Shown: positions 41,829 to 49,780 of the stretch, in pieces
Layout: the number at the start of each line of letters is the position of its first letter
Position numbering within the stretch: the stretch's first letter is position 1
Assembly (NCBI RefSeq): GCF_030580955.1
Contig: NZ_JAUQON010000014.1
Location: forward strand, 81,046 to 145,045
Reading direction: 5' to 3'
DNA: 64,000 bases
DNA from: Hymenobacter convexus
GTDB lineage: Bacteria > Bacteroidota > Bacteroidia > Cytophagales > Hymenobacteraceae
Made by a program: the position numbers and the translations under genes
The notes under the pieces: generated by a model
What the model saw: only the letters and a program-made list of their open reading frames with translations
Databases searched by the model: none
What the model was told of the DNA's origin: nothing

Positions 41829-42878
41829 CTACTGCCCTGCCACATCGGCAAACTCATACGTCCGGGCCACGTCCAGCGGCTTGCCGTCGGCTTCGGCGTA
41901 AGGGTACACGAAGTAGTTGAGGGGCGGGCCGGCTTGCTTGGGCGCCAGCTCCACGTCGCGGCCGCGGGTGAATTCGACGCGGTTTTCGTCGTGGGCGCCG
42001 AAGAAATAGTTGCGCTTGGCGGGGTTCTTGGCTGCTTCGGAAGCATCGACGGGCACCCAGCCGGTTTCTTTGGTGTAAAACTCGGCCCAGCAGTGGTAGC
42101 CTTTGATTTCGCCCTTGCCGCGGTCGGCGGGCAGCGGCAGGCCGATGCTGAAGCGCGCCGGAATGCCCAGCGCGCGGCAGTAGCCGATGACGATGGCGTG
42201 AAAATCGGTGCAGTTGCCGCGGCGGGCGTCGCAGGCGTAATAGATGTCGCCGCGGCCCCAGCCCTGGCCGGTTTTGTCGTAGGTCACGGTGCTCACCACG
42301 TGCTCGTAGATGGCGCGGGCCTTCTCCAAATCGGTTTTGGCGCCGGCTTTGGCCACCACTTCCTCGGCCTGCTGCTTGATTTTGGCATCGAGGGGCACGA
42401 GGCGGTCGGGGGCCAGCCAACGGGCCATGTCGGGGTCGGGCTTTTCCTTGGCCACGTAGGCAGTGGGGGCGTTGGCGCGCAGATTGAGGTGCTCACGGCG
42501 CGTGACTTGCCCGCGCATGGTTATCACCATCGGCGCGGTGGGCATCGTGGTCAGGTGCAGGTAATACATCTGGTTGCCGTAGGCCCCGCGCTCGATGCTG
42601 GAATGCGCCTTGCTGTCGAAAGAGTGGTTGACTGCAACGGTCAGATTCCCCACCTTCTGCGAGGCGTCGGAGTGGGGCATGGGCAGCCACACATCCAGGG
42701 TTTTGGTGCCGGCCGGGGGCACCGGCACGGTGGCCGTGACGGTGAGCGCGAAGGTGCGGCTGCGCGGCACGGGCACGGCCGATGATGGCACCTCGGAGGC
42801 GGCAAAGCCGGAAAGCACGGCAGCCGCGCCCAGCAGCCCGGCCCATCCGGCCGAGCGGTTCAACAAGGAAATGTTCAC
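41829..42878 (-). CDS. Exported transglutaminase-like domain protein
   Basis: The 349-residue protein has a signal peptide (AGLLGAAAVLSGFAAS), an N-terminal beta domain (about 40-150) and a transglutaminase-core cysteine-protease-like fold. Its catalytic triad is Cys223 (RGNCTDFHA), His262 (GYHCWAEFY) and Asp278 (VPVDASEA). Bacterial members are often peptidases or act on peptide bonds in the envelope, rather than true transglutaminases. It is monocistronic and converges on the aldo/keto reductase. The triad is complete, so activity is plausible. Confidence 0.88.
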   Translation of the reverse strand: MNISLLNRSAGWAGLLGAAAVLSGFAASEVPSSAVPVPRSRTFALTVTATVPVPPAGTKTLDVWLPMPHSDASQKVGNLTVAVNHSFDSKAHSSIERGAYGNQMYYLHLTTMPTAPMVITMRGQVTRREHLNLRANAPTAYVAKEKPDPDMARWLAPDRLVPLDAKIKQQAEEVVAKAGAKTDLEKARAIYEHVVSTVTYDKTGQGWGRGDIYYACDARRGNCTDFHAIVIGYCRALGIPARFSIGLPLPADRGKGEIKGYHCWAEFYTKETGWVPVDASEAAKNPAKRNYFFGAHDENRVEFTRGRDVELAPKQAGPPLNYFVYPYAEADGKPLDVARTYEFADVAGQ

Positions 42879-43091
42879 AAGAACGGGGCAACAGGTCGCT
42901 GCTGGCGGGCGTCGGTCAAGCTGGATTGAAGTCTCAACGACTCCAATTCAACGGCCAAGGCCACCAGCCAATGCCCGTCGACGCGACGCCCCAAAAAGCG
43001 CCCGCCAGTCAGGGCCAACCAGACCCCAGCAGTGCCCCGAAGGTACGACCTGCGGCGCGCTGGCTACTTTCACGGCCCTAAACCCCCGTTT

Positions 43092-43952
43092 ATGAAAGCG
43101 ACTGGCCTGCCGGTGCTGGCCCTGGCCTCATTTCCCCAAGCCCACCCGCCCGCGCCCTACTACGCTGAGCGACTGGAAACGCACGTCGTCCGGTTTCCGC
43201 ACGTGAACGTGCCGCACGCCCACGACTTCTATCTGCTGCTTTATGTCACTGAAGGCACGGGCACGCACACCGTCGATTTGGTGACGTATGAACTGCGGCC
43301 GGGTAGCGTGTTTTTTTTGGCGCCGGGGCAGGTACATCACTGGCATTTGGGGCCGAATGTGCGCGGGCTGCTGGTGTTTTTCTCGGCCGACTTCTACCTG
43401 TTTCGCTATCCCGGCAATGGCCTCTACGCCTACCCGTTTTTCGACAGTGCGCATCCGCCGGTGCTGTACCTGGCACCGGACGAAACGGAAATCCGGCCCG
43501 TATTCGAAAGCCTACTGGCCGAGTACAATGCCCCACACGCCAACCAGGGCGAGGTTTTTCGCAGCTATCTACACATAGCTTTGGAGCTGGCCACCCGCCA
43601 CTACCCAGCTCAGCCAGCGGCCGAAAATGGCTTGGCGTTGCAGCAAATCCGGCAGTTTGGTGCGCTGCTGAACGAGCACTACCGCACCAAGCGCAGCGTG
43701 AGCGACTACGCTGAATTGCTGCATCTCACCGCCAATCACCTCAACGCCCTCTGCCGCCGCGTGCTCAATAAAACCGCCAGCGCGCTCATCCACGAGCGGG
43801 TCATCACGGAGGCGCAGCGGCTGCTGAGCCACTCGGCGCTAGGCGTGGCGCAAGTGGCGTATGAGCTGGGTTTTGAGGATGCGTCGTACTTCGTGCGCTA
43901 CTTCCGCAAGTACGCCGGCACCACGCCCGAGGCATTTCGGCAGCAGCGTTGA
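43092..43952 (+). CDS. AraC family transcriptional regulator with cupin sensor domain
   Basis: The 286-residue protein begins with a cupin-type AraC ligand domain (about 35-120; PHAHDFYLLLYVTEGTG, LRPGSVFFLAPGQVHHW). It ends in the double HTH (about 190-286; YAELLHLTANHLNALCRRVL, AQRLLSHSALGVAQVAYELG, YFRKYAGTTPEAF). No membrane segments are present, unlike the regulator at 32543. The ligand is unknown. It is transcribed away from the transglutaminase-like gene. The ATG at 43092 is the start because upstream codons are not cupin-like. Confidence 0.9.
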   Translation: MKATGLPVLALASFPQAHPPAPYYAERLETHVVRFPHVNVPHAHDFYLLLYVTEGTGTHTVDLVTYELRPGSVFFLAPGQVHHWHLGPNVRGLLVFFSADFYLFRYPGNGLYAYPFFDSAHPPVLYLAPDETEIRPVFESLLAEYNAPHANQGEVFRSYLHIALELATRHYPAQPAAENGLALQQIRQFGALLNEHYRTKRSVSDYAELLHLTANHLNALCRRVLNKTASALIHERVITEAQRLLSHSALGVAQVAYELGFEDASYFVRYFRKYAGTTPEAFRQQR

Positions 43953-44004
43953 TTTGTCCTGTAAGACCCTGAAAGGAGGCTGCGCAGACGGGTAAGGGGC
44001 CGGG

Positions 44005-44012
44005 TAATTTTG
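44005..44012 (+). promoter_or_regulatory. Putative -7 promoter element of the DUF983 gene
   Basis: TAATTTTG matches TAnnTTTG. It lies about 80 bases before the chosen ATG at 44094. No convincing -33 box is seen. Confidence 0.35.
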
Positions 44013-44093
44013 GGGTATCAATGCGGCGGGTGCCGCGCCGGCCAGCCGCACATGGGCGCGGGCCGCTTTCTCCCGTATAGCTTTCGTTGTCTT

Positions 44094-44534
44094 ATGTCTT
44101 CGTCCCCCGCCCCGGTTATGTCCGAACCCACCGATTTCACGAACTACGAGCTGGTCGATTCCACGGCGCTGGCGCTGGCCAAGCTGCGCTGCCCGCGCTG
44201 CCACCGCGGCCCCTTGTTCAGCACCTCGGCCTGGAACATCACCCGGTTTGCCCAAATGCCCGCGCAGTGCCCCGTGTGCGGCCAGAGCTTCGAGCCGGAA
44301 CCCGGCTTTTATTTCGGCTCGATGTATATCACCTTCGGCTTCAATGTGGCCACGTTCCTGGTGCTGGGCGTGTTGATTTACTACCTAATGGGCAACCCCG
44401 ATACGTGGGTGTACGTGGCCATCATCACCGGCGTCACGGTGCTGTTCACGCCGCTGATTTTGCGCTACTCGCGGGCGCTGATGCTGTACCTGTTCGGCGG
44501 GACGCGGTATAATAAAAGCTGGGGCCGGCGGTAG
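44094..44534 (+). CDS. DUF983 membrane protein with zinc-ribbon motifs
   Basis: The 146-residue protein (if started at 44094; an ATG at 44118 is an alternative) has two CxxC motifs: LRCPRCHRGPLF and AQCPVCGQSFEPEPGFYFG. Two membrane helices follow (about 85-105 and 110-130) and a basic tail. This is the DUF983 pattern seen near respiratory genes in Bacteroidota and Alphaproteobacteria; its function is unknown, though metal or cofactor handling is suspected. No respiratory genes are adjacent here. Confidence 0.85.
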   Translation: MSSSPAPVMSEPTDFTNYELVDSTALALAKLRCPRCHRGPLFSTSAWNITRFAQMPAQCPVCGQSFEPEPGFYFGSMYITFGFNVATFLVLGVLIYYLMGNPDTWVYVAIITGVTVLFTPLILRYSRALMLYLFGGTRYNKSWGRR

Positions 44535-44555
44535 TAGCCCAAACGCCCTCAGTGC

Positions 44556-44642
44556 GGTGTAGAGACGCGCCACTTTGCGTCTGAGTTTGCACCATCTGAG
44601 AATCGTTCATCGTCAAGACGCGAAGTGTCGCGTCTCTACACC
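44556..44642. repeat. Family B inverted repeat, copy B2
   Basis: GGTGTAGAGACGCG at the left pairs with CGCGTCTCTACACC at the right; the inner parts CCACTTTGCGTCT and AGACGCGAAGTGT pair imperfectly. The spacer is about 35 nt. It sits between convergent genes next to a strong terminator. Confidence 0.85.
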
Positions 44643-44653
44643 ATTCAAACAGC

Positions 44654-44690
44654 AAAAGCCCCGGCTGCTAGCGTAGCAGCCGGGGCTTTT
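44654..44690. terminator. Perfect bidirectional terminator hairpin
   Basis: AAAAGCCCCGGCTGCTA and TAGCAGCCGGGGCTTTT are exact 17-bp arms around GCG. The A/T ends serve both converging genes (DUF983 and the M1 peptidase). Confidence 0.92.
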
Positions 44691-44710
44691 CATTTCTCGA
44701 TTGGTGTATG

Positions 44711-46702
44711 TTACCGCAGCACCTGCGCCCGCCACACGTTGTTGCCGGGGTTCACGTCCGGCAGCAGCTTGCTGGCGTTGAGGCGCACCAAGGTGAGCGG
44801 CGTGGTGGAGTTGTAGCGGAAGGTCCAGGTGCCGCCGCGCTGCCAGATTTCGACGGGCAGCTTCACGCGGGTGGTTTTGCCGGAGGTTTCGGTAACGTCG
44901 GCCGTGATGGGCATGGCAGCCTGGCCGCGGTTTTCGACGGTGATGAGGGCGCCCTGGGCGGGGTCCTGGTTCACGTAAGTGACGGTGGTCACGGCCTGGT
45001 CCAGAATCCAGTTATTATACACCCACTCCTTCCAGAACCAGCTCAAATCCTCCCCGCTGGCCTCGTTCATGGTGCGGAAAAAGTCCTTCGGCTGCGGGTG
45101 CTTGAAGGCCCAGCGCCGGATGTAGGTGCGGAAGGCATAGTCGAACCGCTCCGGCCCGAGGATTTCGGAGCGCAGCAGAAACAGGCCGTAGCCCATCTTG
45201 CTATACGCCGCGAAGCCCAGGTTCTGGGGCTGCGTCACGTCGGGCACGGTGTAGGGCGGGTCCATGGTGGGGCTGGCGATGGCGCGCGCCAGGCCCTGTA
45301 CCAGGCGGGTGGTGTCGTTCAGCTGCTTGGCATACTCGCCGTTGTTGAAGGCCGCCGAGGACAGCATGTTGATGAAGGTATTGAAGCCCTCGTCCATCCA
45401 CGGGTACTTGCGCTCGTTCGAGCCCACAATCATCGGGAACCAGTTGTGGCCGAATTCGTGGTCCGTCACGCTGTAGAGGCTGGCCTTTTTGGCCTTGGAG
45501 CCGCAAAACACGATGCCCGGGTACTCCATGCCGCCCACCACGCCGGCCACGTTGGTGGCCACCGGGTAGGTGTATTCGTACCACTGCTTCGAGTTGTATT
45601 CGATGCTTTTCTTCACGTATTCCGTGCTGCGGTTCCAGGCCGTGTCCTGCGCTACCTCGGCCGGGTAGAGCGACATGGCCAGCGACTTCCTGCCGCTGGG
45701 CAGGTTCATCTTCGCCGCGTCCCAAACGAAGGCCGCCGACGCCGCCCAGGCCACATCCCGCGCCCGCTGGCACTTGAAGTGCCAGGTCAGGCGGCCGTTC
45801 TTGCCGCTCGGGCGCGAGCCGGCCTGCGTCACCTCATCCACCGAACGCACGATGACGGTTTGGTCCGAGCCGGCGGCTTTGGCCAGGCGGCTTTGCTGGG
45901 CGGTGGTGAGTACCTCGGCGGGGTTCACCAGCTCGCCCGAGCCGCCCACCAGGTAGTTGGCCGGCACGTTCACGGTGTAGTCGAAGTTGCCGTAGTCGAG
46001 GTAAAACTCGGCCACCATGTAGGGCAGCGTGTTCCAGCCCTCCACGTCGTCGTACACGGCCATGCGCGGGTACCACTGGGCTATTTCGAATATTTCGCCG
46101 TTCTTGGTTTTCAGGCGGCCGAGGCGGTCGGAACCGTATTCGGGCACGTTGAAGCCGTAGGCGATGTCGATTTTCAGCTTGTCGCCCTTGGGCTTCATCG
46201 GCTCGGGCAGCATGATTTGCATGCGCGTGTCCTGCACCCGGTAGTTGGCTTTCAGCTTCTTGCCGTGCAGCTCAATGTTCACCGTCTGCAGCGAGTCGCC
46301 GCCCTGAAAGCCGCGGGCCGAGTTGCCGAAGCGCCCGCCGGCCGGGGCCGTGGCCGCCCCACCGCGCGAGTCGGCGCGGTAGAGGTTCTGGTCGAGCTGC
46401 AGCCACACAAAGGCCAGCGCATCGGGCGAGTTGTTGGTGTAGGTGATGCTGGCGGTGGCCGTCACGCGGGCCGCTTTCTCGTCGAGGCGGGCGTCGATTT
46501 TGTAGTCGGCCGCGTTTTGCCAGTACTGGGCGCCGGGCTGGCCGCCGGCCGTGCGCGTGGGCGTGGCCAGTTGCTCAATAAACGAAGGGTTGAACAGCGC
46601 GCGGGCATCAAAAGCCGGGCCGGTGGGCACCGGCTGCTGAAACTGCGCCGCCGCCGTGCCCGCCACCAAGAGCGCCGCACCCAGCAGAAAAGGAAATTTC
46701 AT
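44711..46702 (-). CDS. M1 family metallopeptidase, exported
   Basis: The 663-residue protein has a signal peptide (GAALLVAGTAAAQ, about residue 19), an N-terminal beta saddle domain and a gluzincin catalytic domain. The zinc site is complete: His415-Glu416-His419 in HEFGHNWF and Glu438 in WMDEGFNTF (HExxH-x18-E). GGMEYPGIVF is the aminopeptidase-type exopeptidase loop (GxMEN variant with Tyr replacing Asn). A C-terminal beta domain completes it. It likely trims peptides in the periplasm. The ATG at 46702 gives the signal peptide. A TACCTTTG promoter box lies about 50 bases upstream. Confidence 0.9.
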   Translation of the reverse strand: MKFPFLLGAALLVAGTAAAQFQQPVPTGPAFDARALFNPSFIEQLATPTRTAGGQPGAQYWQNAADYKIDARLDEKAARVTATASITYTNNSPDALAFVWLQLDQNLYRADSRGGAATAPAGGRFGNSARGFQGGDSLQTVNIELHGKKLKANYRVQDTRMQIMLPEPMKPKGDKLKIDIAYGFNVPEYGSDRLGRLKTKNGEIFEIAQWYPRMAVYDDVEGWNTLPYMVAEFYLDYGNFDYTVNVPANYLVGGSGELVNPAEVLTTAQQSRLAKAAGSDQTVIVRSVDEVTQAGSRPSGKNGRLTWHFKCQRARDVAWAASAAFVWDAAKMNLPSGRKSLAMSLYPAEVAQDTAWNRSTEYVKKSIEYNSKQWYEYTYPVATNVAGVVGGMEYPGIVFCGSKAKKASLYSVTDHEFGHNWFPMIVGSNERKYPWMDEGFNTFINMLSSAAFNNGEYAKQLNDTTRLVQGLARAIASPTMDPPYTVPDVTQPQNLGFAAYSKMGYGLFLLRSEILGPERFDYAFRTYIRRWAFKHPQPKDFFRTMNEASGEDLSWFWKEWVYNNWILDQAVTTVTYVNQDPAQGALITVENRGQAAMPITADVTETSGKTTRVKLPVEIWQRGGTWTFRYNSTTPLTLVRLNASKLLPDVNPGNNVWRAQVLR

Positions 46703-46781
46703 GTAGAAACTGTAAGAAATGTTAACAAAAAAGACGAAAACCTGCTGTTTTCCTGCCAAAGGTAACGGCGCGACCCCGCCC

Positions 46782-47141
46782 CTACGCCAGCTTTTTGCGC
46801 ACCAGTTCCATCAGCCCATTCAAGTCAACCTCCTGCATTTCCCCGGCATCGATAAAAGGCGCTAATTCGCCTGTTTCACTCGCTGCAAAAGCAGCCGGCA
46901 GCCGGTGTCGCGCCCACTGCGGGTAAGCGCTGATAAACTCGTCGCGGTGCAGAAATTCCACCGGCACGGGGAGGTTTTTAATGAATACGCGCCACTCCGG
47001 CCGCATGCTGGTGGCGCCGTAGGTGACGGCGCACAGCGCGCAGGCGTAGGTGGTCGGCGAGAGGATTTTGTGGAATGTGTCCTTCAGGCCGGCCAGCAGG
47101 CCCGCGTCGGCGTTGTAGACGAAAAGCAAGCGCTGGGGCAT
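46782..47141 (-). CDS. Hypothetical cytoplasmic protein
   Basis: The 119-residue protein begins RLLFVYNADAGLLAGLKDTFHKIL and carries two closely spaced Cys in YACALCAVTYGATS. An Arg/Trp-rich centre and an acidic C-terminal half (LAPFIDAGEMQEVDLNGLME) follow. I know similar short proteins in Bacteroidota only as unannotated; the N-terminal strand and DAG could belong to a small alpha/beta fold. It is seven bases downstream of the gene at 47149, which suggests one transcript. Confidence 0.65.
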   Translation of the reverse strand: MPQRLLFVYNADAGLLAGLKDTFHKILSPTTYACALCAVTYGATSMRPEWRVFIKNLPVPVEFLHRDEFISAYPQWARHRLPAAFAASETGELAPFIDAGEMQEVDLNGLMELVRKKLA

Positions 47142-47148
47142 GGGCTGG

Positions 47149-47802
47149 CTACTGAATGGTCAGCTTGGCATAGGTGAAGGTGGTGCCCGGGTTCTTGCAG
47201 GTCCACATCTCTCTGCTCAACAATAAAGTTGAGGATGAAAGCCATTTGATGCGGTAGGGCTCCCACGTTTTTGGTTCCTGCTCCCAGACTTGCTGCAATA
47301 CGCCATTGCGAAGCTCCAGCAACTGCAGGATATTGGGCTGCCCTCCGCTGTACTCAATGCCCATGCAGATAGCGGCAATATGCCGCCGGTCGGGCGAGTA
47401 CATCGGTTCGCCCCATAGCTCAATCCGGTGGCCTGAACCATCAATCAACAACCACTGGGTAGTTTCATAGTACTGCACCTGAATCAAGTGGCACTTAAAA
47501 TCCACCAAGTACCCAAGGTAGGTGTACACTGTTGATTCTTCCTCGCCGTGCCCTTTTTTGAAGGCTGCCTCGTCAATAACGACATCGGTGAATATTTTCG
47601 GCCCTTTCGCCGTGGGAATCACAATCCGCCCGTTCCGCTTCTTCACCGGAAACGTCATCGCCGGCTTGGTCAGCACCGCCGTTTTCTTTGCCGCCAGGTA
47701 GGCCGCCTCCGTGAGCGGGCTGAATGTGACACGCACCGCTGGCGGTGCGCCAGCCGGCAGCTTTAGGAGCAACGCAAGGAGCACCAGTAGCAGGAGTTTC
47801 AT
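47149..47802 (-). CDS. Hypothetical exported protein
   Basis: The 217-residue product from the ATG at 47802 has a signal peptide (MKLLLLVLLALLLKLPAGA). A beta-rich domain follows that reads like blades of a propeller (LIQVQYYETTQWLLIDGSG, EPMYSPDRRHIAAICMGIEY, LQQVWEQEPKTWEPYRIKWL, LSREMWTCKNPGTTFTYAKL). No family is assigned. It is the first gene of a minus-strand set with 46782 and diverges from serBA across 57 bases. The composition is slightly less GC-rich than its neighbours. Confidence 0.65.
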   Translation of the reverse strand: MKLLLLVLLALLLKLPAGAPPAVRVTFSPLTEAAYLAAKKTAVLTKPAMTFPVKKRNGRIVIPTAKGPKIFTDVVIDEAAFKKGHGEEESTVYTYLGYLVDFKCHLIQVQYYETTQWLLIDGSGHRIELWGEPMYSPDRRHIAAICMGIEYSGGQPNILQLLELRNGVLQQVWEQEPKTWEPYRIKWLSSSTLLLSREMWTCKNPGTTFTYAKLTIQ

Positions 47803-47846
47803 AAAATACTTGGCAGCAGAATGCCGCGCCAAGGTACGGCCGGGCG

Positions 47847-47855
47847 CATCTTTGC
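47847..47855 (+). promoter_or_regulatory. TTTGC box four bases before the serBA start
   Basis: CATCTTTGC ends four bases before the ATG at 47860. It is one mismatch from TAnnTTTG. It forms a set with the boxes before 21320, 24793 and 33842. Confidence 0.4.
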
Positions 47856-47859
47856 GTCC

Positions 47860-49761
47860 ATGCCCAACGCTGCCGCGCCCCTGCCCTACCTCGTTTTCGA
47901 TTTCGATAGCACCTTCACCCAGGTCGAGGGGCTGGACGAACTGGCCGACATCGCCCTGGCCGGCCGGCCCGACGCGGCCGAGCGCGTGGCCAAAATCCGG
48001 GCCCTGACGGACCAGGGCATGGCCGGCGAAATCGGCTTCCAGGAATCGCTGAGCCGGCGGCTGGCGCTGCTGGCGGCCAACGAGAAGCACTTGGCGCCCC
48101 TTATTGCCCGCCTCAAAACCAAGGTGAGCGAGAGCATCCGGCGCAACGGCAACTTCTTCAAGCAGTTTGCCGACCGCATTTACGTGGTGAGCAGCGGCTT
48201 CCGCGAGTTCATCGAGCCCGTGGTGGCCGAGTTTGGCATCAAGACCGAACACGTACTGGCCAATACCTTCACTTTCGATGCCGAGGGCAACGTGACGGGC
48301 TGCGACCCGGCCAACGTGCTGAGCCGAGACGGCGGCAAAATCCGGCAGCTTGTACTGCTCGATTTGGACGGGCCGGTGTACGTGTTCGGCGACGGTTATA
48401 CCGACTACCAGATTCGCGAAGCCGGGCTGGCGCACCGCTTCTACGCTTACACTGAAAACGTTAGCCGGCCTACCGTAGTGGCCCACGCCGATGAAGTTCT
48501 TCCGACTTTCGACGAGTTTTTGTACCAACTAAAACTTCCCATGACTTTATCATACCCCAAAAACCGCATCAAGGTGCTCCTGCTGGAAAACCCGGATGCC
48601 CGCGCCAAAGAGCTTTTCCTGGCCGAAGGCTACCAAGTTGACACCGTGCCCGGCGGGCTGGACGAGGACGAGTTGATTGCGCGCATTGAGGGCGTGAGCA
48701 TCCTGGGCATCCGCTCGAAAACGCAGGTGACCCAGCGCGTGCTCGATGCGGCCAACCGCCTGATTGCCATCGGCGCCTTCTGCATCGGCACCAACCAGAT
48801 TGACCTAACCGGCGCCATGAAAAAGGGCGTGGCGGTGTTCAACGCGCCGTTCTCGAACACCCGCTCGGTGGTGGAGCTGGCGCTGGGCGAAATCATCGTG
48901 CTGGCCCGCCGCATTCCCGAAAAGAACCCCAAGATGCACGCCGGCGAGTGGGACAAGTCGGCCAGCGGCTCGTTCGAGATTCGGGGCAAGACGCTGGGCA
49001 TCGTGGGCTACGGCAACATCGGCTCGCAGCTGAGCGTGGTGGCCGAGGCCGTGGGCATGAAGGTGGTGTACTTCGACGTGGCCGAAAAGCTGCAGCTTGG
49101 CAACGCCGTGAAGTGCCGCACGCTGGAAGAACTGCTGGCGCAATCGGACGTGGTGACGCTGCACATCGACGGCCGCGAGGACAACACCAACTACATCGGC
49201 GAGAAAGAATTTGCGCTTATGAAAAAAGGCGCGCTGTTTCTCAACAACGCCCGCGGCCACGTGGTGGACGTGCCGGCCCTGGCCGCCGCCCTCCGCAGCG
49301 GCCACCTCGGCGGCGCGGCGGTGGATGTGTTCCCCTACGAGCCCAAGACCAACCACGAGAGCTTCGAAAACGAGCTGCGCGGCCTGCCCAACGTGCTGCT
49401 CACGCCCCACATCGGCGGCAGCACGGCCGAGGCCCAGCGCAACATCGCCGAGTTTGTGCCCGAGCGCATCATGCAGTACATCAACACCGGCAACACCCAG
49501 CAGTCGGTCAATTTTCCCAACATTCAGCTGCCCGTGCAGCCCGGACACCGCCTCATCCACATCCACGCCAACGTGCCCGGCGTGCTGGCCAAAATCAACA
49601 ACGTGCTGGCCGCCCACCACGTCAACATCCTGGGCCAGTACCTGAAAACCAACGAGCACATCGGCTACGTGATTACGGACATCGACCGGCAGTACGACCA
49701 GGAGGTGATTCAGGCCCTGCGCGCGGTGGAGCACACCATCAAGTTCCGGGTGCTGTACTAG
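47860..49761 (+). CDS. Fusion of phosphoserine-phosphatase-like HAD domain and phosphoglycerate dehydrogenase
   Basis: The 633-residue protein joins two enzymes. Residues 8-220 are a SerB-like HAD phosphatase: DFDST (Asp14, Asp16), SSGF, a conserved Lys in DGGKIRQL, and GDGYTDYQI. Residues about 230-633 are SerA: GIVGYGNIGSQL cofactor site, NTRSVVELALG, NNARGHVVDV, TPHIGGSTAEAQ (His), and a C-terminal ACT domain (HIHANVPGVLAKINNVLAAH) for serine feedback. This would link the first and last steps of serine synthesis. The domain order and intact motifs suggest both are active. The next gene starts 19 bases later. Confidence 0.9.
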   Translation: MPNAAAPLPYLVFDFDSTFTQVEGLDELADIALAGRPDAAERVAKIRALTDQGMAGEIGFQESLSRRLALLAANEKHLAPLIARLKTKVSESIRRNGNFFKQFADRIYVVSSGFREFIEPVVAEFGIKTEHVLANTFTFDAEGNVTGCDPANVLSRDGGKIRQLVLLDLDGPVYVFGDGYTDYQIREAGLAHRFYAYTENVSRPTVVAHADEVLPTFDEFLYQLKLPMTLSYPKNRIKVLLLENPDARAKELFLAEGYQVDTVPGGLDEDELIARIEGVSILGIRSKTQVTQRVLDAANRLIAIGAFCIGTNQIDLTGAMKKGVAVFNAPFSNTRSVVELALGEIIVLARRIPEKNPKMHAGEWDKSASGSFEIRGKTLGIVGYGNIGSQLSVVAEAVGMKVVYFDVAEKLQLGNAVKCRTLEELLAQSDVVTLHIDGREDNTNYIGEKEFALMKKGALFLNNARGHVVDVPALAAALRSGHLGGAAVDVFPYEPKTNHESFENELRGLPNVLLTPHIGGSTAEAQRNIAEFVPERIMQYINTGNTQQSVNFPNIQLPVQPGHRLIHIHANVPGVLAKINNVLAAHHVNILGQYLKTNEHIGYVITDIDRQYDQEVIQALRAVEHTIKFRVLY

Positions 49762-49780
49762 CATTTGAGGGCCGGTTTCG

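Noticed and set aside
43092..44534. AraC regulator and DUF983 gene as one operon
   Set aside because: A 141-base gap with its own TAATTTTG box separates them, so independent transcription is more likely.
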